Source: Natrialbaceae archaeon (lineage in GTDB: Archaea; Halobacteriota; Halobacteria; Halobacteriales; Natrialbaceae). From it: DNA of 32,413 nt. Positions 1 to 7,642 of this stretch are shown piece by piece. The stretch lies in NCBI GenBank assembly GCA_003552325.1, contig PUKM01000024.1, positions 1 to 32,413 on the forward strand. Reading direction: 5' to 3'. The notes under the pieces were generated by a model. It searched no databases. It was not told the origin of the DNA and worked only from the letters and a program-made list of their open reading frames with translations. A program made the translations under genes and the position numbers. Position 1 is the stretch's first letter; every line of letters starts with the position of its first letter.

Positions 1-730
1 ACTCGAGGCGAACGTCAGTGACGTGTATCCGTCCCCGCGTCCCCTCCCACTCGCGATCGTACTCGAGGGAGATCCGTCGGTCCATGTGTGGCCCATCGAC
101 GACGAAGGTCTCGAATTCACCACCCTCCCCGAGGAGGTGGACGCCGTACTCCTCGTTCAATGCCTCGAGGTCCTCGAGTGCCTCGGCGTCGAGCGTCCGG
201 CCGAGCCAGGATTCGTCCAGGCCAGCGGCAGCGACCTGTACGATCAGGATTTCGAAGCCGGCCTCGAGCATCTCGTCAGCGAGTGTTCGTGGGTCTTCCT
301 GCCAGAGCGGGGCAAAGAGATCACAGCCGAGTCGCTCACACATCCCTTCGATACGACTCGTCTGGAATTCGCTTTCGACCGCACCGGCAGTGACGCCAGC
401 CACGCCTCCCGGAAGTTCGTCATCGAGGTCCGAGAGGGCAGCCTCGAGTGGCTCGAGTTCGCTGTCACCCTGGGTTCCCGAATCGCGAGCTGTCTCGGCA
501 TCGAATGCGTCGGGTTCGACGTCGACGAGCGGAATCCCGATGCTCTCGGCTGCGACGCCGGTGAGTCGCGTCTCGGGGACGTGATACATGTACGAGTCGC
601 CAGTCGGATGGACGGTCAGCAATCGATCGACCGAAAGGCCGTGCTCGAGTGCCTGATACACCGCCCACGACGAATCCTTCCCACCAGAAAAGAGTCCAAT
701 CCAGGAGCCTGCTGTGTCCGTCGTCGTCAT
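1..730 (-). CDS. dph6: Diphthine--ammonia ligase (Dph6-type ATP pyrophosphatase), 3' end cut by window edge
   Basis: The gene reads leftwards from an ATG at 730 and leaves the window without a stop, giving about 243 residues, close to the usual full length of about 230-250. The PP-loop motif LFSGGKDS lies at residues 13-20, where ATP is bound and adenylated, and the rest matches the archaeal Dph6/adenine nucleotide alpha-hydrolase-like family (for example HLLGEGGEFETFV near the C-terminus). The family catalyses the last step of diphthamide synthesis on elongation factor 2, amidating diphthine with ammonia and ATP in the cytosol. Nothing upstream suggests an operon; 731-862 is non-coding. Family assignment is strong from motif and length; the exact reaction is inferred from the family. 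Confidence 0.88.
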   Translation of the reverse strand, partial: MTTTDTAGSWIGLFSGGKDSSWAVYQALEHGLSVDRLLTVHPTGDSYMYHVPETRLTGVAAESIGIPLVDVEPDAFDAETARDSGTQGDSELEPLEAALSDLDDELPGGVAGVTAGAVESEFQTSRIEGMCERLGCDLFAPLWQEDPRTLADEMLEAGFEILIVQVAAAGLDESWLGRTLDAEALEDLEALNEEYGVHLLGEGGEFETFVVDGPHMDRRISLEYDREWEGTRGRIHVTDVRLE

Positions 731-862
731 GTACGCAGCTTCGTGGCCAGTGCCAAAGAGATGTCGAGTCAGACAGCCGATTGTGTATTCAGTTGGTGGC
801 CGACCCAGGGTGACCCACACCAGGAACAGGACGTACCAATGCGCACCACCCGTCCTGTCGGC

Positions 863-2137
863 TTATTCGCCGCTGTCGTCATCTGAACGGCGGTCGGATA
901 GAGTGTGCTCCTCGAGTCGGGCTTTATTCCCTCCATCAGTCAACTCGGCATCACCACTCCCGCCAGCCCCTTCGTCGTCAACTGGCTCGGGTTGCTCGTG
1001 GCCGTTCTCTCGGCCAGTAGAGGGTCGACCAGCATACCGCGAAACGATCTGGACGCCGACGAGAGTCAACAGTACGCCAAGGGCAACGAACATCGCCAAT
1101 CGCTGTCCGGGTGTCAGCGCAAAGCTCTCGATCCCCTGCTGGTTGATCATGATCGACGGAATAACGAACGAGTCGATCTGTCCCTGCTGCTCGAGGAAGA
1201 AACCACTGAACCCACGGACGACGAGGCCGACGGAGACGACCAGAAACGGGAGGTGGAGGTACGAGCCACGAAGTGGTTCGTCCTGGATGAGTTCGTCAAA
1301 AAGTCGTCCCGCACTCGCGGTGAGCGCCGCACCGGCAAGCCACGGGATACTGTCGAAGACGAACTGCATGACTGGAATCACCGACCCAGGCGTCTCCTCG
1401 AGGCTCGAGACGCCGAGTGCGCCAACGAAGAAACCGACGAGGGTGAGGCCAAGAGCCACGACGTAGGTAACGACCGAAACCTGGCCAGAATAGAGCGAAT
1501 CTCTGGTCTGTCTCGCCAGCGCCGCGACGATTTCGTCGACGCTGAAGCCTTTGTACAACAGAAACAGCCCGATCACTGCGGTAATCGTCGCGGCTCCTTC
1601 AGCCGGCCCGACGACCGTTGCGAGTACCGGAAAGACGAGGAGCGTCAGCCCGAGTGGGACCAGGATCGTCTGGCGAAGTTCCTCGTCGGCTAGGAATTGC
1701 TTGAGCAGGTAGTACGTCGATTCGATGTCCCGTGCCTGTCGGACGACCACCCGGTCGACGGCATCGACCTGTACCCTGCTCTCGACGATCGGTACCAGCC
1801 GCTCGTCTTCGGCACTGTCGATGACGACGATCGCCGAGTCGGGTTGGTACTCCGCGATGAGTTCATCGAGCTGGTGGGCAACGGCACGATCAGCCGACAC
1901 CATCGAATCCCGTTCGCCCGAAACGACCGCGACGACGGCCTCTTCGTCGTCGTCACGAAGGCTCTGGGAGACCCGTAACGCTTCGAGCAACGTATTGACT
2001 CCCGAATCCTCCGGATCGGCGAGCCCGACGTCGGTCACGAGCGCACGGACGGCTTCCCAGCCGACAATGGGCGTTCGGAGCCCCGTCCGTCGGCCCACGT
2101 CGTCGGTCCGGTCGAGACAGACCACCAGCGTTGTCAC
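863..2137 (-). CDS. DUF373 family membrane protein
   Basis: The 424-residue protein begins with the archaeal DUF373 signature MTTLVVCLDRTDD. I chose the GTG at 2137 because it creates this conserved N-terminus and because a TATA-like TTTTATC at 2162-2168 sits 27-28 nt upstream, giving a leaderless message. Further upstream extension is possible in frame but spoils the family start. A soluble N-terminal domain of about 160 residues is followed by roughly six hydrophobic segments and a charged acidic C-terminal tail. DUF373 proteins are widespread in Archaea and have no established biochemical function. The SppA-like protease gene lies upstream on the same strand with an 83-nt gap, so co-transcription is possible although this gene has its own promoter-like site. 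Confidence 0.87.
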   Translation of the reverse strand: MTTLVVCLDRTDDVGRRTGLRTPIVGWEAVRALVTDVGLADPEDSGVNTLLEALRVSQSLRDDDEEAVVAVVSGERDSMVSADRAVAHQLDELIAEYQPDSAIVVIDSAEDERLVPIVESRVQVDAVDRVVVRQARDIESTYYLLKQFLADEELRQTILVPLGLTLLVFPVLATVVGPAEGAATITAVIGLFLLYKGFSVDEIVAALARQTRDSLYSGQVSVVTYVVALGLTLVGFFVGALGVSSLEETPGSVIPVMQFVFDSIPWLAGAALTASAGRLFDELIQDEPLRGSYLHLPFLVVSVGLVVRGFSGFFLEQQGQIDSFVIPSIMINQQGIESFALTPGQRLAMFVALGVLLTLVGVQIVSRYAGRPSTGRENGHEQPEPVDDEGAGGSGDAELTDGGNKARLEEHTLSDRRSDDDSGE

Positions 2138-2161
2138 GGTTTCCGATCCATGCTCAGTAAC

Positions 2162-2168
2162 GATAAAA
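2162..2168 (-). promoter_or_regulatory. TATA box for the DUF373 gene
   Basis: TTTTATC on the minus strand, centred about 28 nt before the GTG at 2137. This spacing predicts a transcript starting at or next to the start codon, and it decides the choice of GTG. Confidence 0.55.
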
Positions 2169-2220
2169 CCACGCACTTGTTCAGCGTCGGGAGTCGCGGC
2201 TGGCCGTCGTCCACGGAGAC

Positions 2221-3222
2221 CTAACTTCGAAGGCGAAACGATCCCTCTCCGCGAAGACCAGCAATACCAGCACCGAACGCGTACGCCAGCGACTGGGCCC
2301 CACTCCCGAGACGAGCGACCAACGGGCGATCGGGTTCGAACGTCTCGACCACAATAGCGGAAGGGTCCCGCTCGAGGCGCGATGCGATGGCTGCCTCCAC
2401 CTCTCGTTGGGTCCCAAGTTCGTCGACGAGGCCACACTCGTGTGCGTCCGTCCCGAGGTAAATTCTCGCTTCGGTATCCCTGACGAACGACGGTTCGAGG
2501 TCTCGACCCTCGCTGACCCGTTCGACGAAGGAGTCGTAGTAGCCATCGACCAGTCCCTGGAGGTACTCACGTTCGTCTTCCTCGAGGTCTCTGAGCGGGA
2601 CGCCGGCATCTTTGTACTCGCCGGCCGTGAACTGTTCGTAGCGCAGTCCAACCTTGTCCGCGAGGTCGGCCGCCGTCACCCTCGAGCCCACGACGCCGAT
2701 CGAGCCGACGAGTGTCCCCTCTCGAGCCCAGAGTTCGTCACAGCCGCTGGCGATCCAGTACCCGCCACTCGCACATTGGTCAGTGGCGTAGGCCACCGTT
2801 GGGCCGTCGAAACGCTCGGCTGCGAGTTTGATATCGTCACTCGGGACGACCTGGCCACCGGGGGTGTTGAGTTTCAACAACAGCGCGTCGACGTTGGTAT
2901 CGTCGTTGGCCCGGTCGATCTGGTCGACGATATCGTCGGCGGGCGTCCCTCGCGGTGCTCTGGCCGGGACGCCACCGCTCGGTTCTCGAACGATCGGTCC
3001 GCTCACCTCGACTTCGGCGACGTTGTAGCCCGGAAACATCGACCTAGCGATCGACCCCGAGAATCGAATCCCGGCGATCGCAACGAGCAGTGCGAGGCCG
3101 ATACCGAGCAGTTCCGTAAGCGTCTCCGGGACGACGACGAACAGGGTGACGCCGACGAGTGTCACCCCGAGCGTCCCACCAGCGAGAATCAGGAGTCGGC
3201 CAAGGACTCGCTTCCCGCTCAT
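2221..3222 (-). CDS. sppA: S49 family membrane serine protease (signal peptide peptidase SppA-like)
   Basis: The 333-residue protein has two N-terminal membrane segments (about residues 7-30 and 36-52) followed by an S49 protease domain. The nucleophile is visible as Ser152 in CASGGYWIAS and the general base as Lys204 in AGEYKDAG, the Ser/Lys dyad of archaeal and Bacillus SppA; LLLKLNTPGG at 114-123 is the family's conserved strand. The enzyme would cleave signal peptides or other membrane-embedded peptides after secretion, active site probably outside. The start at 3222 is preceded by a GGAGGTG ribosome-binding site, which favours it over the in-frame ATG 34 codons upstream. It precedes the DUF373 gene on the same strand. 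Identification is firm; the natural substrates are not known from sequence. Confidence 0.9.
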   Translation of the reverse strand: MSGKRVLGRLLILAGGTLGVTLVGVTLFVVVPETLTELLGIGLALLVAIAGIRFSGSIARSMFPGYNVAEVEVSGPIVREPSGGVPARAPRGTPADDIVDQIDRANDDTNVDALLLKLNTPGGQVVPSDDIKLAAERFDGPTVAYATDQCASGGYWIASGCDELWAREGTLVGSIGVVGSRVTAADLADKVGLRYEQFTAGEYKDAGVPLRDLEEDEREYLQGLVDGYYDSFVERVSEGRDLEPSFVRDTEARIYLGTDAHECGLVDELGTQREVEAAIASRLERDPSAIVVETFEPDRPLVARLGSGAQSLAYAFGAGIAGLRGEGSFRLRS

Positions 3223-3390
3223 CGACACCACCTCCAGGCATCTGTCACTTCCAACATACCTCGAGTCGGCCGTCCGTGGTGGTAAGTGTTGGCCTCGAGG
3301 CGACCGCTCGCTAACGGGCCTCAAGTACCCGAACCCAGCAAGAGCCGCGTCGCTCGAGGAGGCTGAGAAAACAGAGAATACAGAACCCGA

Positions 3391-4272
3391 TTAGAGCAGA
3401 CCGGTCTTCTGGAGTTTCATCAGGTCCTCGGTATCGAGGGTCTCGCCCTCTTTGAACTTCTGATAAATCTCCTCGGCTTCGGCTTTGGCCTCCTCTTTCT
3501 TCTTGTCGCGAGCGGACTGGCGCTGTTTTTCCTCTTTCTTGTCCATCTCACGGAGACGCTTCTGGACGCGGACGAAGTCCTCGTGGTGGCGGTCGGCCGC
3601 TTCCTGGGCCTCGACGAAGGACTCGTGCATCTCGTCTGCCTCGTCACGGATGTCGTCGGCCTCCCGATAGGCCTCGATCATCTTGTTGTGGTGTTCCTGA
3701 GCCTTGTCAGCGAGTTCCGTCACCTTCTGGTGGTGCTGGGAGGCGTCGGATCGAACTTCTTCTGCTTCTTCGACGAGTTCCTCGAGTCCGTCAGTATCCT
3801 CGAGCTTTCCCTTTCGCTCGGCGTACTCCTCGCGTTTTGCCTCGATCTTCTCGATGAGGTCGCGCTCTTCTTCCGAGGAGAGCACTTCGGTCTGTTGTTT
3901 GAACTCGAGCTGTTCGATTTCGGACTCGAGTTGTTCTAAGTCCTGGCCTTCGTCGAGTTCCATGTCGGATTTCTGGGCTTCGACTTTGTCGAACAGTTTG
4001 TTGGCCTCGGCGTTGAGCTCGTTTCGTTTTTCCTTGTGCTCTTGGACCTGCTCGTTGAGTTCGTCGCGTTTCTCGCGGTGACTCTGGGCTTCGTCGACTT
4101 TTTCGCGAGTCTTTGCGTTGAGCTCGTCGCGTTTGGATGCTCGCTCAGAAGCCATTTGGTTGAGGTCGTTTCGTCGGTCTCGGAGTTGGCCTGCCTTTTT
4201 AATTAGCTGGCCTTTGGAGTCGTTTTCGAGGTCGTCGTCTGTGAGTTCAATGTTGTTTGATTCGTCTACCAT
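3391..4272 (-). CDS. COG1340-type archaeal coiled-coil protein
   Basis: This 293-residue protein is almost entirely charged heptad-like sequence (repeated EKRDELNEQ, KRNELNAE, EEAEEVR patterns) predicted to form a long coiled coil, with a short C-terminal tail EDLMKLQKTGLL. It matches the uncharacterised archaeal coiled-coil family COG1340, sometimes mislabelled phosphoserine phosphatase; there is no HAD motif here. No membrane segment or signal peptide is seen. The ATG at 4272 gives MVDESNNIELTDDDL; an in-frame ATG at 4293 (MAQQVLTMV) is an alternative. A strong TTTAAA box with adjacent palindrome lies about 150 nt upstream, which would give a long 5' leader. Function is unknown; the structure suggests a scaffolding or oligomerising role. 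Confidence 0.88.
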   Translation of the reverse strand: MVDESNNIELTDDDLENDSKGQLIKKAGQLRDRRNDLNQMASERASKRDELNAKTREKVDEAQSHREKRDELNEQVQEHKEKRNELNAEANKLFDKVEAQKSDMELDEGQDLEQLESEIEQLEFKQQTEVLSSEEERDLIEKIEAKREEYAERKGKLEDTDGLEELVEEAEEVRSDASQHHQKVTELADKAQEHHNKMIEAYREADDIRDEADEMHESFVEAQEAADRHHEDFVRVQKRLREMDKKEEKQRQSARDKKKEEAKAEAEEIYQKFKEGETLDTEDLMKLQKTGLL

Positions 4273-4417
4273 GGTTAATACCTGCTGTGCCATACCCGCA
4301 CCGGCCGGCACGGTCGCTCACGATTCGCGAAAACCCGGTGAGTAAGATTTCCTGTCATCGATTAGCGAGCGATACGCGCCCCGGTGGCGTTCTGGTACTG
4401 CCAACTACCGTCGCCCG

Positions 4418-4429
4418 ACATTTAAATGT
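4418..4429. promoter_or_regulatory. 12-bp palindrome containing a TTTAAA TATA-like core
   Basis: ACATTTAAATGT is a perfect palindrome in the 235-nt gap between the coiled-coil gene and the GH2-like gene. On the minus strand it can serve as a TATA box with transcription starting near 4393, giving a leader of about 120 nt for the coiled-coil gene. Promoter role is inferred from sequence only. Confidence 0.45.
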
Positions 4430-4430
4430 A

Positions 4431-4442
4431 CCGGTCGACCGG
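4431..4442. promoter_or_regulatory. 12-bp palindrome, possible operator next to TATA-like box
   Basis: CCGGTCGACCGG is a perfect palindrome one base away from the ACATTTAAATGT palindrome. Read on the minus strand it lies directly upstream of the TATA-like core, where a BRE or a regulator site would sit. Confidence 0.35.
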
Positions 4443-4507
4443 CCTGTGAAAAACATTGTCAAGGGGCCCTATACCGTGGGATCCGGCCACATGGAGGGAA
4501 GTGAGAC

Positions 4508-6382
4508 TCAATATAAACCGTAGGTGTGTCCGACGGTTCGCTCCGGAAGTGTCACCTCGAGATGGACCTCGCGTGCGTCCGGTGGAATCTCGAGTGTGTC
4601 AACCTGGGTTCGTCCCATTGCGTTTACCGTCACGGTATCAACGCCCGATTGGCTACCGGTTTCCCAGGAAACCGTCGCCTCGAGCAGCGTCGGTCGGTCG
4701 TTACACAGCACGATCGGGACCGTCGACCCGGGAGTTGGCACGCCACCGAGGACGGCCTGGACCGGTTCGTACGCTTGCGCGAGTGTTTCGAAAGCCGGCT
4801 TCTCGGTCCCCTCGAGTGTGAGAATCCCGGGCCCGCCGCCAGGTGTCCCGTCACGGAGACTCGAGGCGACGAAGCACGCACTGTCCTGACAGCGAAGAAT
4901 GCTGGTAATCGTTTGCAGGACATGGGCCTGGTACCGCTGTGAATCCTCGCTTCCGGTCGTCCGGCGCTCGAGCGCGGCCGCATCGACCCCAGCGATCGTC
5001 CGTGGATCCCGCTCGTCATCGAGGACAGACTCCGCCCCGAAAGCGGCGACGAACTGCCCGAGTGCCGGTGTGTTTTCGAGCAACGGCTCGATATCGGCGA
5101 TTCGAAGGTATCGCCAGCCGGGAAAGAGCGTCGTCGCCGTGGCACCGGTTCCAGGCGGGCCAGTGGTCGGGATAGTAGCATGTGTCTCCGGGACGACGTC
5201 GATGAGCGGGTCAGCGATACCGTCGTCGATGGCCGCACGCCAGGATCGCCACCGGTAGGTCAGTCTGGCGAGGGGGCCAGGGCCGAGCGCGGAGGCGAAC
5301 GGATCGACCGGTTCGTCGAGCAAGCCGAGCGCGACGAGACTCGGGTGGACACAGTATCGCTCGAGGAGTTCCTGTACGCGCGCTGGCTTTGCAGTATCGG
5401 GGGTGAGCCCTGGAACGTCCTGCCAGACGAGTAAGCCCGCCTCGTCACACGCCTCGTACAGATCGGGATGTGGGGCGTGCCCACGCACGCGGAGCAGCGT
5501 GGCATTGGCCTCGAGGGCCCGCTCGACGTCTGCGGCCGGATCCGCACTAGGACGCCGCTCGAGCCCCCGTCCACGAACGGGCTGTCCGTTCACGAGAAAC
5601 GCGTCCTCGGTTCGTTCGACGGTGCGCAAGCCGACCGTCCGTTCGACCGCGTCGTCCCCAAGTTTCGCCCGTATTGTGTACTGATGCTGCTCCCCGTGTT
5701 CACGAGGCCACCACAGGGATGGGTCGCGAACCTCGAGTGTCATGGACGCGTGCACTTTCTCACCGACTCTTCCAGCAACTGGAACCCGTGACATCGTGCC
5801 CCCGCCACGGAATCCGTCGGGGCGAAGCGAGAGCGTGACCGCATCATCGAGCGCGGAGACATCGCCGACGTCGACGGTAAGCTCGACGTCGATTGCTGCT
5901 CGCTCCTCGATTACGCGAGGACGAACGGCCACCGTTTCGAGAAACGTGGCGGGACTGATCCGGATGTCGACACCCCACCAGAGTCCGGGCAGTGACCAGA
6001 GACGGGAGACCATGTCCGTCGAAAAAATACCCGGTGGCACGTAGCCGGCGTCAAAGCAGACGAACAGTTCGTTTTCCGGTTCCGGGTCGAACTCGAGGAC
6101 GGTCTCGACGTAGTATGGCGTCCGCTCAACCTCCCGTCGCTCACCGTTTATCCAGACTGCCTCGAGTCCTGGCGCTCCACGAAAGGCCAGGTGGGTTCGC
6201 TCTGTCGCGCTCGAACGTGGATCGACAAACGAGGTTCGGTAGACGAGTGTATCACCGCCCTCGAGTCGATCAGCGAGTGCGTGTGGTCGACCCGGGACCG
6301 AGACCGTTGTCCAGGAATCGACGCTCGGGGGGCTCGATTTCGACGGTGTATCGGCCACACCAGCCATCCACTTGCCAGCCAT
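4508..6382 (-). CDS. Glycoside hydrolase family 2-like protein, probably without the catalytic nucleophile
   Basis: The 624-residue protein has the GH2 architecture: an N-terminal jelly-roll sugar-binding domain (about 25-150, LVYRTSF, AVWING, GLWWGVDI), an immunoglobulin-like domain (about 150-255), and a TIM barrel (about 258-540) with the family signature NATLLRVRGHAPHPDLYEAC..GLLVWQD at 293-322. The acid/base Glu region is retained as ALGLLDEPV (Glu357), though the usual Asn-Glu is Asp-Glu. Where active enzymes have SEFGxxS with the nucleophile Glu, this protein reads VAAFGAES (Ala447), so hydrolysis looks impaired. No signal peptide is apparent, so it is probably cytosolic. The ATG at 6382 is preceded by GGTGGGTGA; another ATG at 6367 is possible, and the longer upstream frame looks non-coding. 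No sugar-metabolism genes are adjacent. Confidence 0.8.
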   Translation of the reverse strand: MAGKWMAGVADTPSKSSPPSVDSWTTVSVPGRPHALADRLEGGDTLVYRTSFVDPRSSATERTHLAFRGAPGLEAVWINGERREVERTPYYVETVLEFDPEPENELFVCFDAGYVPPGIFSTDMVSRLWSLPGLWWGVDIRISPATFLETVAVRPRVIEERAAIDVELTVDVGDVSALDDAVTLSLRPDGFRGGGTMSRVPVAGRVGEKVHASMTLEVRDPSLWWPREHGEQHQYTIRAKLGDDAVERTVGLRTVERTEDAFLVNGQPVRGRGLERRPSADPAADVERALEANATLLRVRGHAPHPDLYEACDEAGLLVWQDVPGLTPDTAKPARVQELLERYCVHPSLVALGLLDEPVDPFASALGPGPLARLTYRWRSWRAAIDDGIADPLIDVVPETHATIPTTGPPGTGATATTLFPGWRYLRIADIEPLLENTPALGQFVAAFGAESVLDDERDPRTIAGVDAAALERRTTGSEDSQRYQAHVLQTITSILRCQDSACFVASSLRDGTPGGGPGILTLEGTEKPAFETLAQAYEPVQAVLGGVPTPGSTVPIVLCNDRPTLLEATVSWETGSQSGVDTVTVNAMGRTQVDTLEIPPDAREVHLEVTLPERTVGHTYGLY

Positions 6383-6511
6383 TATCACCCACCAGTGAAC
6401 GGGGGCCAAATAGGTGTTCCGACGCACTGTGTGCACGACCCTCCCTGAGAGTGGGCCGTTCAGCCCCTGGGGTCCGTGTTTACTTTCACTTTCACTCCCC
6501 TGTTGGCGTAG

Positions 6512-6517
6512 CTTAAG
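6512..6517 (+). promoter_or_regulatory. TATA box for the small zinc-ribbon gene
   Basis: CTTAAG centred about 27 nt before the ATG at 6542, the usual distance for a leaderless haloarchaeal transcript. Confidence 0.5.
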
Positions 6518-6541
6518 GTAGTGTCGGCAGCGACAATGGGT

Positions 6542-6724
6542 ATGCTCGAGACGATTGCCCGTGTCTGTGATCGCTGCCATCGCCCGCTCGAGGACGACCA
6601 GTTCCGGTTATCCATGACGACAGCTGCGGGCACTCGAGGGGTGTATGAGTGTCCCTGTGGGGCGGTGACGGTGACCGTTATCGCCGACGAACGGACGTCG
6701 AATTCACCGCGGGAGCGACAGTAG
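6542..6724 (+). CDS. Small zinc-ribbon-like protein, 60 aa
   Basis: A short protein with two cysteine pairs, CDRC at 9-12 and CPCG at 37-40, spaced as in a rubredoxin-like or zinc-ribbon fold that binds one zinc ion. A hydrophobic strand AVTVTVIA follows the second pair and the tail is polar. The ATG at 6542 is favoured by the CTTAAG box 27 nt upstream; an ATG at 6536 and a GTG at 6521 are in frame. Many such mini zinc proteins occur in haloarchaea without assigned roles. I do not recognise a specific family, and no partner can be inferred from the neighbours. Confidence 0.68.
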   Translation: MLETIARVCDRCHRPLEDDQFRLSMTTAAGTRGVYECPCGAVTVTVIADERTSNSPRERQ

Positions 6725-6790
6725 CCCGGCGGTGTAATCGACCGCGGGAACACCCTCGAGGAACCGGAGCGGACGATGGGTATCAGCCGA

Positions 6791-6796
6791 CTTAAG
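6791..6796 (+). promoter_or_regulatory. TATA box for the 6834 phosphoribosyltransferase gene
   Basis: CTTAAG centred about 40 nt before the ATG at 6834. Transcription would start near 6820, leaving a short leader that contains GAGGT (6821-6825) as a possible ribosome-binding site. Confidence 0.5.
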
Positions 6797-6833
6797 AGGG
6801 CTCCCCGTCTCGTCACGAACGAGGTAGCCAGAC

Positions 6834-7529
6834 ATGTCCGACTTGCCGGACGAATTCAAATGCACAATTACGAACTGGGAGTACATCTACAGTCTCTGTC
6901 GGGACGTCAGCGATGACGTCAGACGGGACGAATTCGAACCGGACGTCATCGTCGCCCTCGCTCGAGGTGGCTGGTTCGCTGGCCGCTGTATCTGTGATTT
7001 CCTCGGGATGGACGACCTGACGAGTCTCAAGATGGAACATTACGTCGGCACCGCCGAGAAATCAGGGGAGCCGACCATCCGATACCCAATGCCGGAAGGC
7101 AGCGTCGAGGGAAAAGACGTCCTCATCATCGACGATATCGCCGACACGGGTGGCTCAATCAAACGCGCACAGGAGTACGTCGAGGACCGCGAGGCGGGTG
7201 AAGTCCGCACCGCAACCCTGCAACTGCTCCAGACCAGCGAGTTCGAACCGGACTACGTCGGTGAGCAACTCGAGGAGTGGGCGTGGGTCGTGTATCCGTG
7301 GAACTTCATCGAGGACATGGTCGACCTCATCTCGGGTGTCATGGCAAAGGCTGACGAGGACGCCTTTTCGAAGCGTGATATCCGACACTATCTCAAGGAG
7401 TATCACGAGGTCGACCGGATCGGGATGGAAATCGCGCAACCAAACCGTTTGACGGAAATTCTGACCGAGATGGAACGCCGGGAGGTCGTGACGATGACGA
7501 CGCCTGGTGAGTGGGCCCTCGTCGACTGA
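6834..7529 (+). CDS. Purine-type phosphoribosyltransferase with C-terminal extension
   Basis: The first 170 residues form a type I phosphoribosyltransferase domain: the PRPP-binding loop VLIIDDIADTGGS at 96-108, ALARGGWFAG at 41-50, and the hydrophobic-acid pattern of Gpt/xanthine-type enzymes (WVVYPWNF). Such enzymes join a purine base (xanthine, guanine or hypoxanthine) to PRPP in the cytosol. Residues 170-231 are an extension with the pattern DIRHYLKEYH...LTEILTEMERREVV...GEWALV, which resembles a small winged-helix or helical domain and may regulate the enzyme or bind nucleic acid. Base specificity cannot be read from sequence. A separate hpt gene exists at 28042, so this is a second, different enzyme. 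A CTTAAG promoter and short leader precede it. Confidence 0.85.
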   Translation: MSDLPDEFKCTITNWEYIYSLCRDVSDDVRRDEFEPDVIVALARGGWFAGRCICDFLGMDDLTSLKMEHYVGTAEKSGEPTIRYPMPEGSVEGKDVLIIDDIADTGGSIKRAQEYVEDREAGEVRTATLQLLQTSEFEPDYVGEQLEEWAWVVYPWNFIEDMVDLISGVMAKADEDAFSKRDIRHYLKEYHEVDRIGMEIAQPNRLTEILTEMERREVVTMTTPGEWALVD

Positions 7530-7530
7530 C

Positions 7531-7609
7531 ACTGTCGGCTGTCAGTCGTTCACGAGTCTTACCTACCCGGGTGGCGAGAATCGTTACACAGGTACAATCA
7601 ACAGTATGA
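7531..7609. repeat. Interspersed ~79-nt element, copy A
   Basis: This stretch, starting directly after the phosphoribosyltransferase stop codon, aligns without gaps to 25952-26030; by hand I count 63 of 79 identical positions. Shared blocks include ACTGTCG, TCCCGGG-like CCCGGGT and ACACAGGTACA. It lies between two convergent genes. Mismatches do not follow a codon period, so it behaves as non-coding DNA or RNA rather than a hidden gene. Confidence 0.7.
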
Positions 7610-7642
7610 TGCGACGGCGTGTAATTCCTGCAGACGACCGGG

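Noticed and set aside
23-886. Long open frame on the + strand at the left end
   Set aside because: It is antisense to dph6, whose PP-loop motif and family length are clear; in GC-rich haloarchaeal DNA opposite frames are often open by chance.
2407-3285. 292-codon + strand frame
   Set aside because: Antisense to the SppA-like protease, with no recognisable domain and a composition that mirrors the real gene.
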